Source of the DNA: Xanthobacteraceae bacterium
GTDB taxonomy: Bacteria > Pseudomonadota > Alphaproteobacteria > Rhizobiales > Xanthobacteraceae
Assembly: GCA_030044035.1 (NCBI GenBank)
Contig: JASHWN010000470.1
Coordinates: 1-10,987, forward strand
Direction: 5' to 3'
DNA length: 10,987 nucleotides
The notes below the pieces were generated by a model that saw only the letters and a program-made list of their open reading frames with translations, was not told the origin of the DNA and did no database searches. Shown here piece after piece: positions 1 through 10,690 of the stretch. Made by a program: the position numbers and the translations under genes. Each line of letters starts with the position of its first letter. The first letter of the stretch is position 1.

Positions 1-8
1 CCAGAAAA

Positions 9-39
9 GCAGCGCTTATATGCTTTGCCACAGCGCTGC
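9..39. promoter_or_regulatory. Inverted repeat around a TATAT core upstream of alaS
   Basis: Seven-base arms GCAGCGC (9-15) and GCGCTGC (33-39) are perfect inverted complements and flank an AT-rich core containing TTATAT (16-21), which could be a -10 element. A -35 partner would fall outside the window. E. coli AlaRS is known to repress its own gene by binding a palindrome near the alaS promoter; whether this one works that way is only an inference. It could equally be part of the end of an upstream gene. Confidence 0.3.
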
Positions 40-55
40 AATTGGCGCGGCAGGG

Positions 56-79
56 GGGCTTTCCTGGACAGGAAAGCCC
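56..79 (+). promoter_or_regulatory. Perfect 11-bp hairpin in the alaS leader
   Basis: GGGCTTTCCTG (56-66) and CAGGAAAGCCC (69-79) are perfect inverted complements separated by only GA, so the outer pairs would close a tight loop. It ends 24 bases before the alaS start codon. There is no following T-run on the + strand, so it is not a classic intrinsic terminator for an upstream gene. It may be a leader structure for alaS or the remains of a terminator. Confidence 0.45.
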
Positions 80-103
80 TGTGCCATTAGAGAGTTGCAC
101 CAC

Positions 104-2788
<2,685 letters not shown>

Positions 2789-2845
2789 CTGCATCTGCCA
2801 CCGATTTATGCGCTGCAGGACAGCACACGTCGATGGCATCAAACA

Positions 2846-2931
2846 TTGTCATGCTCCGCGCAAGCGGAGCATCCAGTAGACACCGAGAACGCAGTGATTA
2901 CTGAATTGTCCGCTTTCGCGGACGATGACAA
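2846..2931. repeat. Palindromic intergenic repeat element, copy 1
   Basis: A roughly 86-base element with terminal inverted repeats TTGTCAT and ATGACAA. Just inside each end is a small hairpin: GCTCCGC-gcaa-GCGGAGC-type at 2852-2870 and TCCGC-ttt-GCGGA at 2909-2921. The inner flanks ATCCAGTA and TTACTGAAT are imperfect inverted complements. The same architecture and many of the same bases recur at 8689-8793. It lies between the converging ends of alaS and the hydrolase gene, 58 bases after the alaS stop, where no other terminator is visible. It resembles the short non-coding MITE/REP-like repeats common between genes of Bradyrhizobium relatives; no mobility gene is present. Confidence 0.8.
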
Positions 2932-2949
2932 AGACGAAGTGCTTCTCAT

Positions 2950-3687
2950 TCACACTTCGACGATCATGCCGTCTTCGGCCGTTTCGTAGGACAGTTCGGC
3001 GCGGCGCGCCAGCATGTCGTTGCTCATGTGCGTGAGAATGAGCCGCTTCGGCCTGATCTGGCCGAGCCGGCGTTCCAGTGCCGAGAGCACCATGTGCGAT
3101 TTGATCGGCTTGTCGCGCATATAGGCTTCGCAGACGAACAGGTCGGCGTCGTGGCCGAGCGCGATCAGCGCGTCGGTCCATTCGGTGTCGCCCGAATAGG
3201 CGATGACTTTTCCCTCCGCTTCCACGCGCAGCCCGAGGCACGGTCCGGCGCGATCGTCGTGCTGGACATGAAACGGCGTGACCTGGAGCGCGCCCACCGC
3301 GTTGCGCTTGCCGATGTCGAACTCATGCAGCGTCAGGGGAAAACGCAAGTGCAGCGCCCGCGTGCCGGGATAGGCGTTCTCCATCAGGTCCGGAAAGCGC
3401 GTCTTCAACCCGGGTGGGCCAACGATGGCGAGCGGCCGCTCGCGCTTGAGCACATGGCTCGCTTCGAGAACGAAAGACGGCAGGCCGCCGACGTGATCGG
3501 TGTGGAAATGCGTGATCAGAATAAGATCGATGGCGTTGCGGTCGATGCCGTGCTTGTTCAGCGCCACCAATGAGGTGGCGCCGCAATCGATCAGGGCATT
3601 GATGCCGCGGCCGACGAGATGAAAGCAGGTGTTGAAACGGCCGCCGGAGCCGAAGGCGTCGCCGCAGCCGATGAACTGCAAGTGCAT
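2950..3687 (-). CDS. Metallo-beta-lactamase-fold hydrolase, RNase Z/ElaC-like
   Basis: A 245-residue metal-dependent hydrolase. Counting from ATG 3687, the metal-binding signature is H60-F-H62-T-D64-H65, followed by H140 or H143 in the PFHVQHD segment, D167 in the AYSGDT strand and H220 in the ILTHMS motif. This set matches a two-metal centre of the RNase Z/phosphodiesterase branch of the superfamily. It is shorter than typical bacterial RNase Z (about 300 residues) and I see no long exosite insertion, so tRNA 3'-processing is not a safe call; the substrate is unknown. No signal peptide is visible, so it is probably cytosolic. TTG 3690 immediately precedes ATG 3687; ATG is preferred because AAGGA sits about 7 bases upstream. 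It is convergent with alaS and has no operon partner. Confidence 0.88.
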   Translation of the reverse strand: MHLQFIGCGDAFGSGGRFNTCFHLVGRGINALIDCGATSLVALNKHGIDRNAIDLILITHFHTDHVGGLPSFVLEASHVLKRERPLAIVGPPGLKTRFPDLMENAYPGTRALHLRFPLTLHEFDIGKRNAVGALQVTPFHVQHDDRAGPCLGLRVEAEGKVIAYSGDTEWTDALIALGHDADLFVCEAYMRDKPIKSHMVLSALERRLGQIRPKRLILTHMSNDMLARRAELSYETAEDGMIVEV

Positions 3688-4061
3688 CAAGTATCCTTAG
3701 GCGCCAAGGAGATGGCACAGAATGTTCCAACGGCCCCTTAGCCGCCAAGCTTAGCCATCAGTCCCGCCGATGCAGCAAAAGGTTCAATACGGCTACTCAA
3801 GGCAAGCGAAGCAGGCAACCAAGGCTGCGTCGGCACGCCAGACATAAACCCAATGCCGCCCCCCATTATTCAGTGGCGGTCAAGGGGCTGAAGGATCATC
3901 GATTTTTTACCTTTGCCCGGTTCATTCCGTGGATGTAGCTTCGACGTCTGCCGGATCGGTCGGGCGACGGTGCGGCGGCCCGCGCCATGATCGCACCACA
4001 AACCGGCGCGCATCTTCGGGCCGAGCCGGTCGAGCTCGGAGGGGCAAGAGGGGATGTCCCG
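3688..4061. other. Intergenic gap between divergent genes
   Basis: This region separates the divergently transcribed hydrolase (-) and lipoprotein (+) genes, so both promoters should lie here. I see no convincing -35/-10 pair, no tRNA fold and no ORF with a ribosome site. A T6 run at 3902-3907 has no GC-rich stem in front of it. The frames that stay open from 3929 and 3987 run into the lipoprotein gene and lack ribosome sites. Confidence 0.5.
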
Positions 4062-4658
4062 GTGCAGGTTCGTTCACATCGCTCGCGCGCATTCGCCATG
4101 CTGATCTTGGCGCTCGGCCTTTGCGGCTGCGCCAGTTCGGACGTATTCGATAACAGCGAGCGCTGGTTCCAAAAGCCTTTCGATTTCAGCGGCCGTGGCG
4201 GCGGCTATACGTTCTCCGAACTGCAGGAAACCAACAGCAAGCGCGGGCCGGTCGCCGCCAACCAACTGGTTGACGCAAGCGGCGCCTGCCCGGCCATGCC
4301 GGCAGCGAATCCTGTTGCCGCGCCGGCGGTGGCCGAAGGCCCGGATGCAGCAGGCGCGCCCGGCGCGCCGGCCGACCCGCTGCTCGGCGGCGCCATCGCG
4401 CTCGGCATGACCGAATGCGAGGTGGTGTATCGCGCCGGCGCTCCATCGAACGTGCAGATCGGCAGCAATGCCAACGGCGCGCGCAGCGCGGCCCTGACCT
4501 ACAATAGCGGGCCGCGGCCTGGCATTTATCGCTTCGAAGCCGGCCGCCTGATGGACCTGGATCGCGTCGAAGTCGCGGAACCGAAGCCCGCACCCAAGCC
4601 GAAGAAGAAGCTTGCGAAGAAGAAGCCGCCACCGCCGAAGCAGGTTTCGACCGAATAG
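4062..4658 (+). CDS. Putative lipoprotein with BamE/SmpA-like motif
   Basis: A 198-residue predicted lipoprotein. An N-region rich in Arg/His is followed by a hydrophobic run and the lipobox L-C-G-C, giving C23 as the likely lipidated residue. After a low-complexity Ala/Pro/Gly stretch (about residues 70-105), the segment LGMTECEVVYRAGAP resembles the GMT..EV...G.P motif of BamE/SmpA/OmlA-type outer-membrane lipoproteins, followed by a beta-rich stretch (ALTYNSGPRPGIYRF). The C-terminus is a Lys/Pro-rich tail (about residues 168-193), as in proteins that touch peptidoglycan or membranes. The frame extends upstream to ATG 3987, but GTG 4062 has a GAGGGG ribosome site 8 bases before it and gives a proper signal peptide; ATG 4098 would leave the peptide too short. 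The assignment to the BamE fold is inferred from one motif; the function is unknown. Confidence 0.75.
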   Translation: MQVRSHRSRAFAMLILALGLCGCASSDVFDNSERWFQKPFDFSGRGGGYTFSELQETNSKRGPVAANQLVDASGACPAMPAANPVAAPAVAEGPDAAGAPGAPADPLLGGAIALGMTECEVVYRAGAPSNVQIGSNANGARSAALTYNSGPRPGIYRFEAGRLMDLDRVEVAEPKPAPKPKKKLAKKKPPPPKQVSTE

Positions 4659-4699
4659 CGCACGCTCGGTTTATTCAACGGCTGCATCGTGCGGCATCG

Positions 4700-4732
4700 G
4701 GGCGGCCTTTCAAGTTCTTTGAAACGCCGCCC
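4700..4732. terminator. Bidirectional hairpin terminator between lipoprotein gene and katG
   Basis: GGGCGGC at 4700-4706 pairs with GCCGCCC at 4726-4732, and after one C/C mismatch TTTCAA (4708-4713) pairs with TTGAAA (4719-4724), leaving a 3-5 base loop. It lies 42 bases after the lipoprotein stop and 48 bases beyond the katG stop on the other strand. The AT-rich inner stem and TGATTTGTTGT after it on the + strand are only weakly U-rich, so efficiency is uncertain. Confidence 0.65.
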
Positions 4733-4779
4733 TGATTTGTTGTGAAGGGCTTCCGCCGCGGTCCGGCCTTCGGTTAAGG

Positions 4780-7035
<2,256 letters not shown>

Positions 7036-7094
7036 TCCAGCTTCATGGCAGCATCGCAACACATCATTGCAACGGGCTCACGCGAGTGCGTGCC

Positions 7095-7123
7095 ACAAAA
7101 GAACCCCGGCTTGCGCCGGGGTT
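7095..7123 (-). terminator. Intrinsic terminator of the small exported-protein gene
   Basis: Read on the minus strand, AACCCCGGC pairs perfectly with GCCGGGGTT around a GCAA loop (7102-7123), followed by CTTTTGT. It starts 19 bases after the stop codon of the small gene at 7143-7370 and lies upstream of the katG promoter, so the two minus-strand genes are separate units. Confidence 0.85.
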
Positions 7124-7142
7124 GTCAGCCGCTCGATCGTGC

Positions 7143-7370
7143 TCAGTAGCAGACATTGACCCAGCGCAGCCGCGGCCCCCACGGCGTCGGCACCCAGCGC
7201 CGCACCACGCAGCTGGAATAGACCGGCCCGACATAGGGGCCGAAGCCGTACCAGCCGTGACCATAGCGGTGCCAATGTCCCCACGGCGCGGCAGAGGCCG
7301 CACCGGGGGCGAGCGCAGCCGCGCCGAGCGTGGCCGCGGCGGCGAGCGAGAGCATCAATTTGCGCAGCAT
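7143..7370 (-). CDS. Small exported Trp/Tyr/Gly-rich protein
   Basis: A 75-residue protein of unknown function. Residues 1-27 form a classic Sec signal peptide: a basic start (MLRKLM), an Ala/Leu core and an ASA-A cleavage site after about A27. The mature part, about 48 residues, is dense in Trp (W30, W33, W40, W59, W64, W70), Tyr, Gly and His, and has exactly two cysteines, C54 and C74, the latter next to the last residue, which could form a disulfide in the periplasm. The frame runs up to 7403, but ATG 7370 is preferred because AGGAAAGGAA sits 8 bases upstream and the signal peptide then begins properly. Similar short secreted proteins of unknown role are common in Bradyrhizobium relatives. 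It is monocistronic, with its own terminator. Confidence 0.75.
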   Translation of the reverse strand: MLRKLMLSLAAAATLGAAALAPGAASAAPWGHWHRYGHGWYGFGPYVGPVYSSCVVRRWVPTPWGPRLRWVNVCY

Positions 7371-7562
7371 CGAGACGTTCCTTTCCTCGTGTGTCAAAGA
7401 CAATCGGTGCTATGTCGGCCGGATCGACCGTCAGGTTCATTGCCAAAGCAGCGCCGCGCAACGGCCGCTGACGGGGCGTTTCAATCTCGATTTATTGAGA
7501 TCAATGCGCAGCCGCGGCGGCGTTCACGGCGCGTTCATGGTCGCGACCGAAGCTGCCGTCGG
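7371..7562. other. Divergent intergenic region, no gene seen
   Basis: This separates the small exported-protein gene (-) from ndk (+). An AT-richer patch at 7480-7506 contains ATCTC and GAGAT as 5-base inverted arms around GATTTATT; I could not assign it to a known operator. No clear minus-strand promoter for the small gene was found. Confidence 0.4.
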
Positions 7563-7591
7563 CTTGTCCGCCGCACGGCTGAACGCTATAA
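7563..7591 (+). promoter_or_regulatory. Sigma-70-type promoter of ndk
   Basis: CTTGTC (7563-7568), a spacer of exactly 17 bases, then CTATAA (7586-7591). This is one base off at each hexamer from the alphaproteobacterial housekeeping form CTTGAC-N17-CTATAT. Transcription should start near 7598, giving a leader of about 40 bases before the ndk start codon. Confidence 0.7.
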
Positions 7592-7639
7592 GCCGGCGCA
7601 TTCCGCGGCCCTTCGCAAAATCCCAAAAAGGATGATCTG

Positions 7640-8062
7640 ATGGCGATCGAGCGCACGTTTTCGATTATCAAACCGGACGCCACGGCGCGTCAGCTCACCG
7701 GCGCCATCAATGCCATGATCGAGAAAGCCGGCTTGCGCATCGTGGCGCAAAAGCGCGTGCGCATGACACGCGAGCAGGCCGAGACTTTTTATGCGGTGCA
7801 CCGGCAGCGGCCGTTTTTCGCCGAACTGGTGGAGACCATGACGTCGGGCCCGGTCGTGGTGCAAGCGCTGGAGGGCGAGAATGCGATTGCCGCCTACCGC
7901 GATCTGATGGGCGCCACCGATCCCGCCAAGGCGGCACCGGGTACGATCCGCAAAGTCCATGCCAAGTCCATTAGCGAAAACTCAGTGCATGGCTCCGATG
8001 CCGCTGAAACGGCGGTCAAGGAGATCGCCCAATTTTTTTCGGGCAACGAGATCGTCGGCTGA
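7640..8062 (+). CDS. ndk: Nucleoside diphosphate kinase
   Basis: Transfers the gamma phosphate of ATP to nucleoside diphosphates through a phosphohistidine intermediate, balancing NTP and dNTP pools in the cytosol. The 140-residue length is typical. Visible family features are the N-terminal [11 protein letters not shown] strand with K11, the [13 protein letters not shown] loop (about residues 92-104) that contacts nucleotide, and the active-site signature NSVHGSD with catalytic H117. The start is ATG 7640 with AAAAGGA about 7 bases upstream, and the gene has its own promoter. It is followed after 164 bases by the cold-shock leader ORF. No key residue is missing. Confidence 0.97.
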   Translation: MAIERTFSIIKPDATARQLTGAINAMIEKAGLRIVAQKRVRMTREQAETFYAVHRQRPFFAELVETMTSGPVVVQALEGENAIAAYRDLMGATDPAKAAPGTIRKVHAKSISENSVHGSDAAETAVKEIAQFFSGNEIVG

Positions 8063-8226
8063 AGAGCCGGCGCCGCCCGATCGATTTGCCTTTGTCGACG
8101 CATTGTTAACGACGGGTTACTTCAGTTCGCCGCCGGCTCGGCTGCGCATGCCGACGTTCCGCTGTCGATACCAAGGCATCATGCAGCCATGCTTGCGCCG
8201 TATTCGTCGGGTTTGTTAGGAGGACA
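8063..8226. other. Intergenic region before the cold-shock leader ORF
   Basis: No gene is seen here. GAGCCGGCG (8064-8072) and CGCCGGCTC (8131-8139) are perfect 9-base inverted complements separated by 58 bases; with no short loop and no T-run this is not a standard ndk terminator. The promoter of the cold-shock gene should lie here or in the leader, but no convincing hexamer pair was found. Confidence 0.4.
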
Positions 8227-8370
8227 ATGAGATTTTGGCCATCCGGCCGGTGCTGTCTTGCCGACACGATCGCTTCGGACTCTTTCCCAAAATCTGCGTT
8301 GTGGCGCAGTGCGCAGCGGCTGTCGGGCCGCGGCGTCGATGCGTCTTCACTGAAATCTGGACTGACTTAG
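8227..8370 (+). CDS. Possible 47-residue leader peptide upstream of the cold-shock gene
   Basis: ATG 8227 opens a 47-codon frame ending in TAG at 8368-8370. A full AGGAGG (8218-8223) lies only 3 bases before the ATG, strong but closer than ideal. The stop codon overlaps AGGAG (8369-8373), the ribosome site of the cold-shock gene that starts 10 bases later in another frame; this is the layout of translational coupling or leader-peptide control. The product begins MRFWPSGRCCLADTIASDSF, with neighbouring cysteines C9 and C10, and matches no family I recognise. It has no signal peptide or membrane segment. It may instead be a chance frame within a structured cold-shock 5' leader. Confidence 0.4.
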   Translation: MRFWPSGRCCLADTIASDSFPKSALWRSAQRLSGRGVDASSLKSGLT

Positions 8371-8380
8371 GAGACAGACG

Positions 8381-8584
8381 ATGCAGAAGGGCACCGTCAA
8401 GTGGTTTAACCCCACCAAAGGCTACGGCTTCATCAAGCCGGCGACCGGCGACAAGGACGTGTTCGTCCACATCTCGGCGGTCGAGCGCGCCGGCCTGCGC
8501 ACGCTCAACGAAGGCCAGACGGTCGAGTACGAGCTGGTCACCAACCGCGGCCGCACTTCTGCGGAAAATCTGAAAGTGGCGTGA
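8381..8584 (+). CDS. Cold-shock domain protein, CspA family
   Basis: A 67-residue single cold-shock domain, an OB-fold RNA/ssDNA-binding protein that acts as an RNA chaperone in the cytoplasm. RNP1 is K13-GYGFI (residues 13-18) and RNP2 is VFVHI (27-31); the start MQKGTVKWFNPTKGYGFI is typical of rhizobial CspA-type proteins. The ribosome site AGGAGA lies 6 bases before ATG 8381. It probably has a long 5' leader, which in this family often controls expression by temperature. A terminator follows at 8617. Which csp paralogue it is cannot be settled from one locus. Confidence 0.96.
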   Translation: MQKGTVKWFNPTKGYGFIKPATGDKDVFVHISAVERAGLRTLNEGQTVEYELVTNRGRTSAENLKVA

Positions 8585-8616
8585 AGCAGGCCGGGATTGA
8601 AGCCCGGTTCTCGTAG

Positions 8617-8646
8617 CCCCCGGACGTGATCTGGGGGTTTTGTTTT
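8617..8646 (+). terminator. Intrinsic terminator after the cold-shock gene
   Basis: CCCCCGGA (8617-8624) pairs with TCTGGGGG (8630-8637), including one G-T pair, and is followed by TTTTGTTTT (8638-8646). This is a classic rho-independent terminator 33 bases past the stop. A second small hairpin, CCGGG-N7-CCCGG, lies just before it at 8591-8607. Confidence 0.9.
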
Positions 8647-8688
8647 GCGCGGCCGATCGGGCACGGCATCGGCCCCATCAACAACTGA

Positions 8689-8793
8689 TTGTCATCACCC
8701 GCGAAGGCGGGTGATCCAGTATCCGCGGTCACTTCGAGCCTATGCTCTGAGATCGGTGATTACTGGATGCCCCGCTTTCGCCGGGCATGACAA
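8689..8793. repeat. Palindromic intergenic repeat element, copy 2
   Basis: A roughly 105-base element with ends TTGTCAT and ATGACAA, terminal hairpins CACCCGC-gaa-GCGGGTG (8696-8712) and GCCCCGC-tttc-GCCGGGC (8769-8786, imperfect), and internal inverted arms ATCCAGTA (8714-8721) and TACTGGAT (8761-8768). It shares ends, hairpin layout, the CCAGTA box and the GTGATTACTG box with the copy at 2846-2931; the centre is longer and diverged. It lies between the converging ends of the cold-shock gene and purN, 13 bases beyond the purN stop, and may limit read-through into either gene. Confidence 0.85.
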
Positions 8794-8805
8794 GGTATTA
8801 ATGGC

Positions 8806-9441
8806 TTAAGCTGAGCGCGAGGCTGCCGGCTCGGCGGCGGCGCCGACCCGGCCTTCGGCGATAAGGCGAAGCGCCTGCGGGTAGAGCCGGTGCTCGACCG
8901 CGAGCACGCGGGCGGCGAGGCTCTCTTCGGTATCGCCCGCGAGCACCGGGACCGCTTCCTGCGCCACGATCGGTCCTGCATCCATTTCCGGCACGACGAG
9001 GTGCACCGTTGCGCCGTGCTCTTTCACACCGGCGGCGAGCGCGCGGCGGTGTGTGTGCAGGCCCTTGAAGTGCGGCAGCAGCGCCGGATGAATGTTGAGC
9101 ATGCGGCCGCTCCAGCGTTCGACGAAGTTCTTTGTGAACAGCCGCATGAAGCCGGCAAGGCAGATAAGGTCGATGCGGTGCCGGTGCAGTTCGCCATCGA
9201 GCGCGCGCTCGAAAGCTTCGCGGTCGTCGCCGAACGGGCGGTGATCTACTACTGCAGTGGCGATAGCTTCGGCCCGCGCCCGCTCGAGCCCCGCCGCGTC
9301 CGGCACGTTGGAGATGACGAGAACGATCGCGGCCGGATAATCGTCGGCTTTGGCAGCCTCGATGAGCGCGGTCATGTTGGAGCCGCGGCCGGAAATGAGT
9401 ACGGCGACGCGTTTCTTTTCTACGGCTGTCTGCTCAGCCAT
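8806..9441 (-). CDS. purN: Phosphoribosylglycinamide formyltransferase (GAR transformylase)
   Basis: Third step of de novo purine synthesis: transfers the formyl group of 10-formyl-tetrahydrofolate to GAR, giving FGAR. The 211-residue product has the phosphate-binding GRGSNMTALIEAA near the N-terminus (from residue 18), the folate-site stretch DLICLAGFMRL (91-101), and the catalytic trio N116, H118 (MLNIHPALLP) and D154 (PEMDAGPI), with the same 38-residue N-to-D spacing as E. coli PurN. The Ala-rich C-terminal tail (AAAEPAASRSA) is an ordinary extension. The start ATG 9441 lies 3 bases after the purM stop, so the two are co-transcribed and probably translationally coupled, with the ribosome site GGGTGA overlapping the purM stop. 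Confidence 0.97.
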   Translation of the reverse strand: MAEQTAVEKKRVAVLISGRGSNMTALIEAAKADDYPAAIVLVISNVPDAAGLERARAEAIATAVVDHRPFGDDREAFERALDGELHRHRIDLICLAGFMRLFTKNFVERWSGRMLNIHPALLPHFKGLHTHRRALAAGVKEHGATVHLVVPEMDAGPIVAQEAVPVLAGDTEESLAARVLAVEHRLYPQALRLIAEGRVGAAAEPAASRSA

Positions 9442-9444
9442 GCG

Positions 9445-10515
9445 TCACCCGGCGAGATCGAGCCGGCCGCGAAACGCGACGCGCGGCTCGCCTGCGGCTT
9501 TGATCACCTCGCCGAGCCGCACTACCGTCTCGCCGTTCACGGTAAAGCAATCGATCGCCGCATTCGCGTCTGCCGCCGCCAGGATCGCGACCATGCCGAT
9601 GCCGCAATTGAAAGTGCGCAGCATCTCCGCTTCGGCGATGTTGCCGGCGCGCGCCAGCCATTTGAAGACCGGCGGGACCGGGACGCGATCCAGATCCAGA
9701 GCGATCGACAATCCGTCCGGCAGCACGCGCGGAATATTGTCGACGAAGCCGCCGCCGGTGATGTGCGCCAGCGCCTTCACCGCCTTCGTCTCACGCGCCG
9801 CGGCAAGGCAGGAGCGCACATAAAGTCTGGTCGGCGTGAGCAGTGCCTCGCCCAGAGTTTGCGATGGCGCGAACGGCGCCTGCGCGGTCCAGGCGAGTTG
9901 CGCGTCGGCAACGACGCGGCGTACCAGCGAAAAGCCGTTCGAATGCACGCCCGATGCGGCAAGCCCGACCACGACGTCGCCGGCCGCAATGTCGCTGCGC
10001 GGCAACAGGTCGGCGCGTGCCACCGCGCCCACCGCAAAGCCGGCGAGGTCGTAGTCGCCCGGCTGATAGACGCCGGGCATTTCGGCGGTCTCGCCGCCGA
10101 TCAGCGCGCAGCGCACCTCCCGGCATGCGGCCGCGATTCCCGAGACCACCGCGGCGCCGACCGCGGGGTCGAGCTTGCCGCAGGCGAAGTAGTCGAGGAA
10201 GAACAGCGGCTCGGCACCCTGCACGACGAGATCGTTGACCGACATGGCGACGAGATCGATGCCGATGGTGTCGTGGCGGCCGGTTTCGATCGCGATTTTG
10301 ACTTTGGTGCCGACGCCGTCGGTGGCGGCGACCAGAACGGGATCGGAGTAACCGGCCGCCTTCAGATCGAACAGTCCGCCAAAGCCGCCGATCTCGGCAT
10401 CGGCGCCGGCGCGCGCGGTGGCGCGAACGAGCGGCTTGATCAATTCCACCAAGCGGTTGCCGGCGTCGATGTCGACGCCGGCGGCCGCGTAGCGCGCCTG
10501 GGTCACGAAAGTCAC
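9445..10515 (-). CDS. purM: Phosphoribosylformylglycinamidine cyclo-ligase (AIR synthetase)
   Basis: Fifth step of purine synthesis: ATP-dependent ring closure of FGAM to AIR in the cytosol. Family signatures are [12 protein letters not shown] near the N-terminus, [12 protein letters not shown] (about 65-75), [19 protein letters not shown] (85-103), [38 protein letters not shown] and FNCGIGM. The length of about 356 residues is typical. There is no ATG at the expected start: candidates are TTG 10518, GTG 10515 and GTG 10506. GTG 10515 is given; GTG 10506 has GGTGA 5 bases upstream and is equally possible. The frame stays open upstream to a TAG at about 10573 without a better start. It is the first gene of a purM-purN operon and divergent from the CDP-alcohol transferase gene. 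Confidence 0.95.
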   Translation of the reverse strand: MTFVTQARYAAAGVDIDAGNRLVELIKPLVRATARAGADAEIGGFGGLFDLKAAGYSDPVLVAATDGVGTKVKIAIETGRHDTIGIDLVAMSVNDLVVQGAEPLFFLDYFACGKLDPAVGAAVVSGIAAACREVRCALIGGETAEMPGVYQPGDYDLAGFAVGAVARADLLPRSDIAAGDVVVGLAASGVHSNGFSLVRRVVADAQLAWTAQAPFAPSQTLGEALLTPTRLYVRSCLAAARETKAVKALAHITGGGFVDNIPRVLPDGLSIALDLDRVPVPPVFKWLARAGNIAEAEMLRTFNCGIGMVAILAAADANAAIDCFTVNGETVVRLGEVIKAAGEPRVAFRGRLDLAG

Positions 10516-10690
10516 CAAAAGTTCTTCGACGGCGGCGAGGAAAGCCGCGGTCGCGGCGGAGCCGTCCGGCGCCTCCTAAGGCGGAATCGCGGGGTGCGCA
10601 AGCTTGGGCCCGGCTATATAGTCCGGCCTAGGAGGGCACGCCCAAAAGGGGCGCAGCAGGGCGGGGGCGTGCGCTGAGCTGGGGCCGTCG
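10516..10690. promoter_or_regulatory. Divergent promoter region between purM and the phosphatidyltransferase gene
   Basis: The self-complementary TATATA/CTATATAG at 10613-10620 is the only AT-rich spot and could serve as a -10 for either direction; no good -35 lies 17 bases away on either strand. A hairpin CGCCC-aaaag-GGGCG lies just downstream on the + strand (about 10639-10653). No purine riboswitch or PurR-like operator was recognised. Confidence 0.3.

Noticed and set aside
20..103. Upstream in-frame extension of alaS to ATG 20
   Set aside because: The extra 28 residues are absent from AlaRS proteins, cross both inverted repeats and lack a ribosome site; ATG 104 matches the family start.
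3987..4061. Longer lipoprotein start at ATG 3987
   Set aside because: It would place 47 residues before the lipobox Cys, too long for a lipoprotein signal peptide, and has no ribosome site, while GTG 4062 has a good one.
7078..7461. Overlapping minus-strand frame around the small exported-protein gene (127 codons)
   Set aside because: It is in another frame across the signal-peptide gene and its terminator, with no ribosome site and no protein-like features.
7495..7506. TTGAGATCAA as a possible FixK/FNR box
   Set aside because: The half-sites are separated by only two bases, whereas an FNR/FixK box needs TTGA-N6-TCAA.
8064..8139. 9-base inverted repeat after ndk as a terminator
   Set aside because: The arms are 58 bases apart and no T-run follows; a chance match in GC-rich sequence is likely.
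8890..10677. Long open frame on the + strand opposite purN and purM (595 codons)
   Set aside because: It is antisense to two clear operon genes and spans their junction; the translation is Arg/His/Asp-rich and resembles no protein, as expected of a shadow frame.
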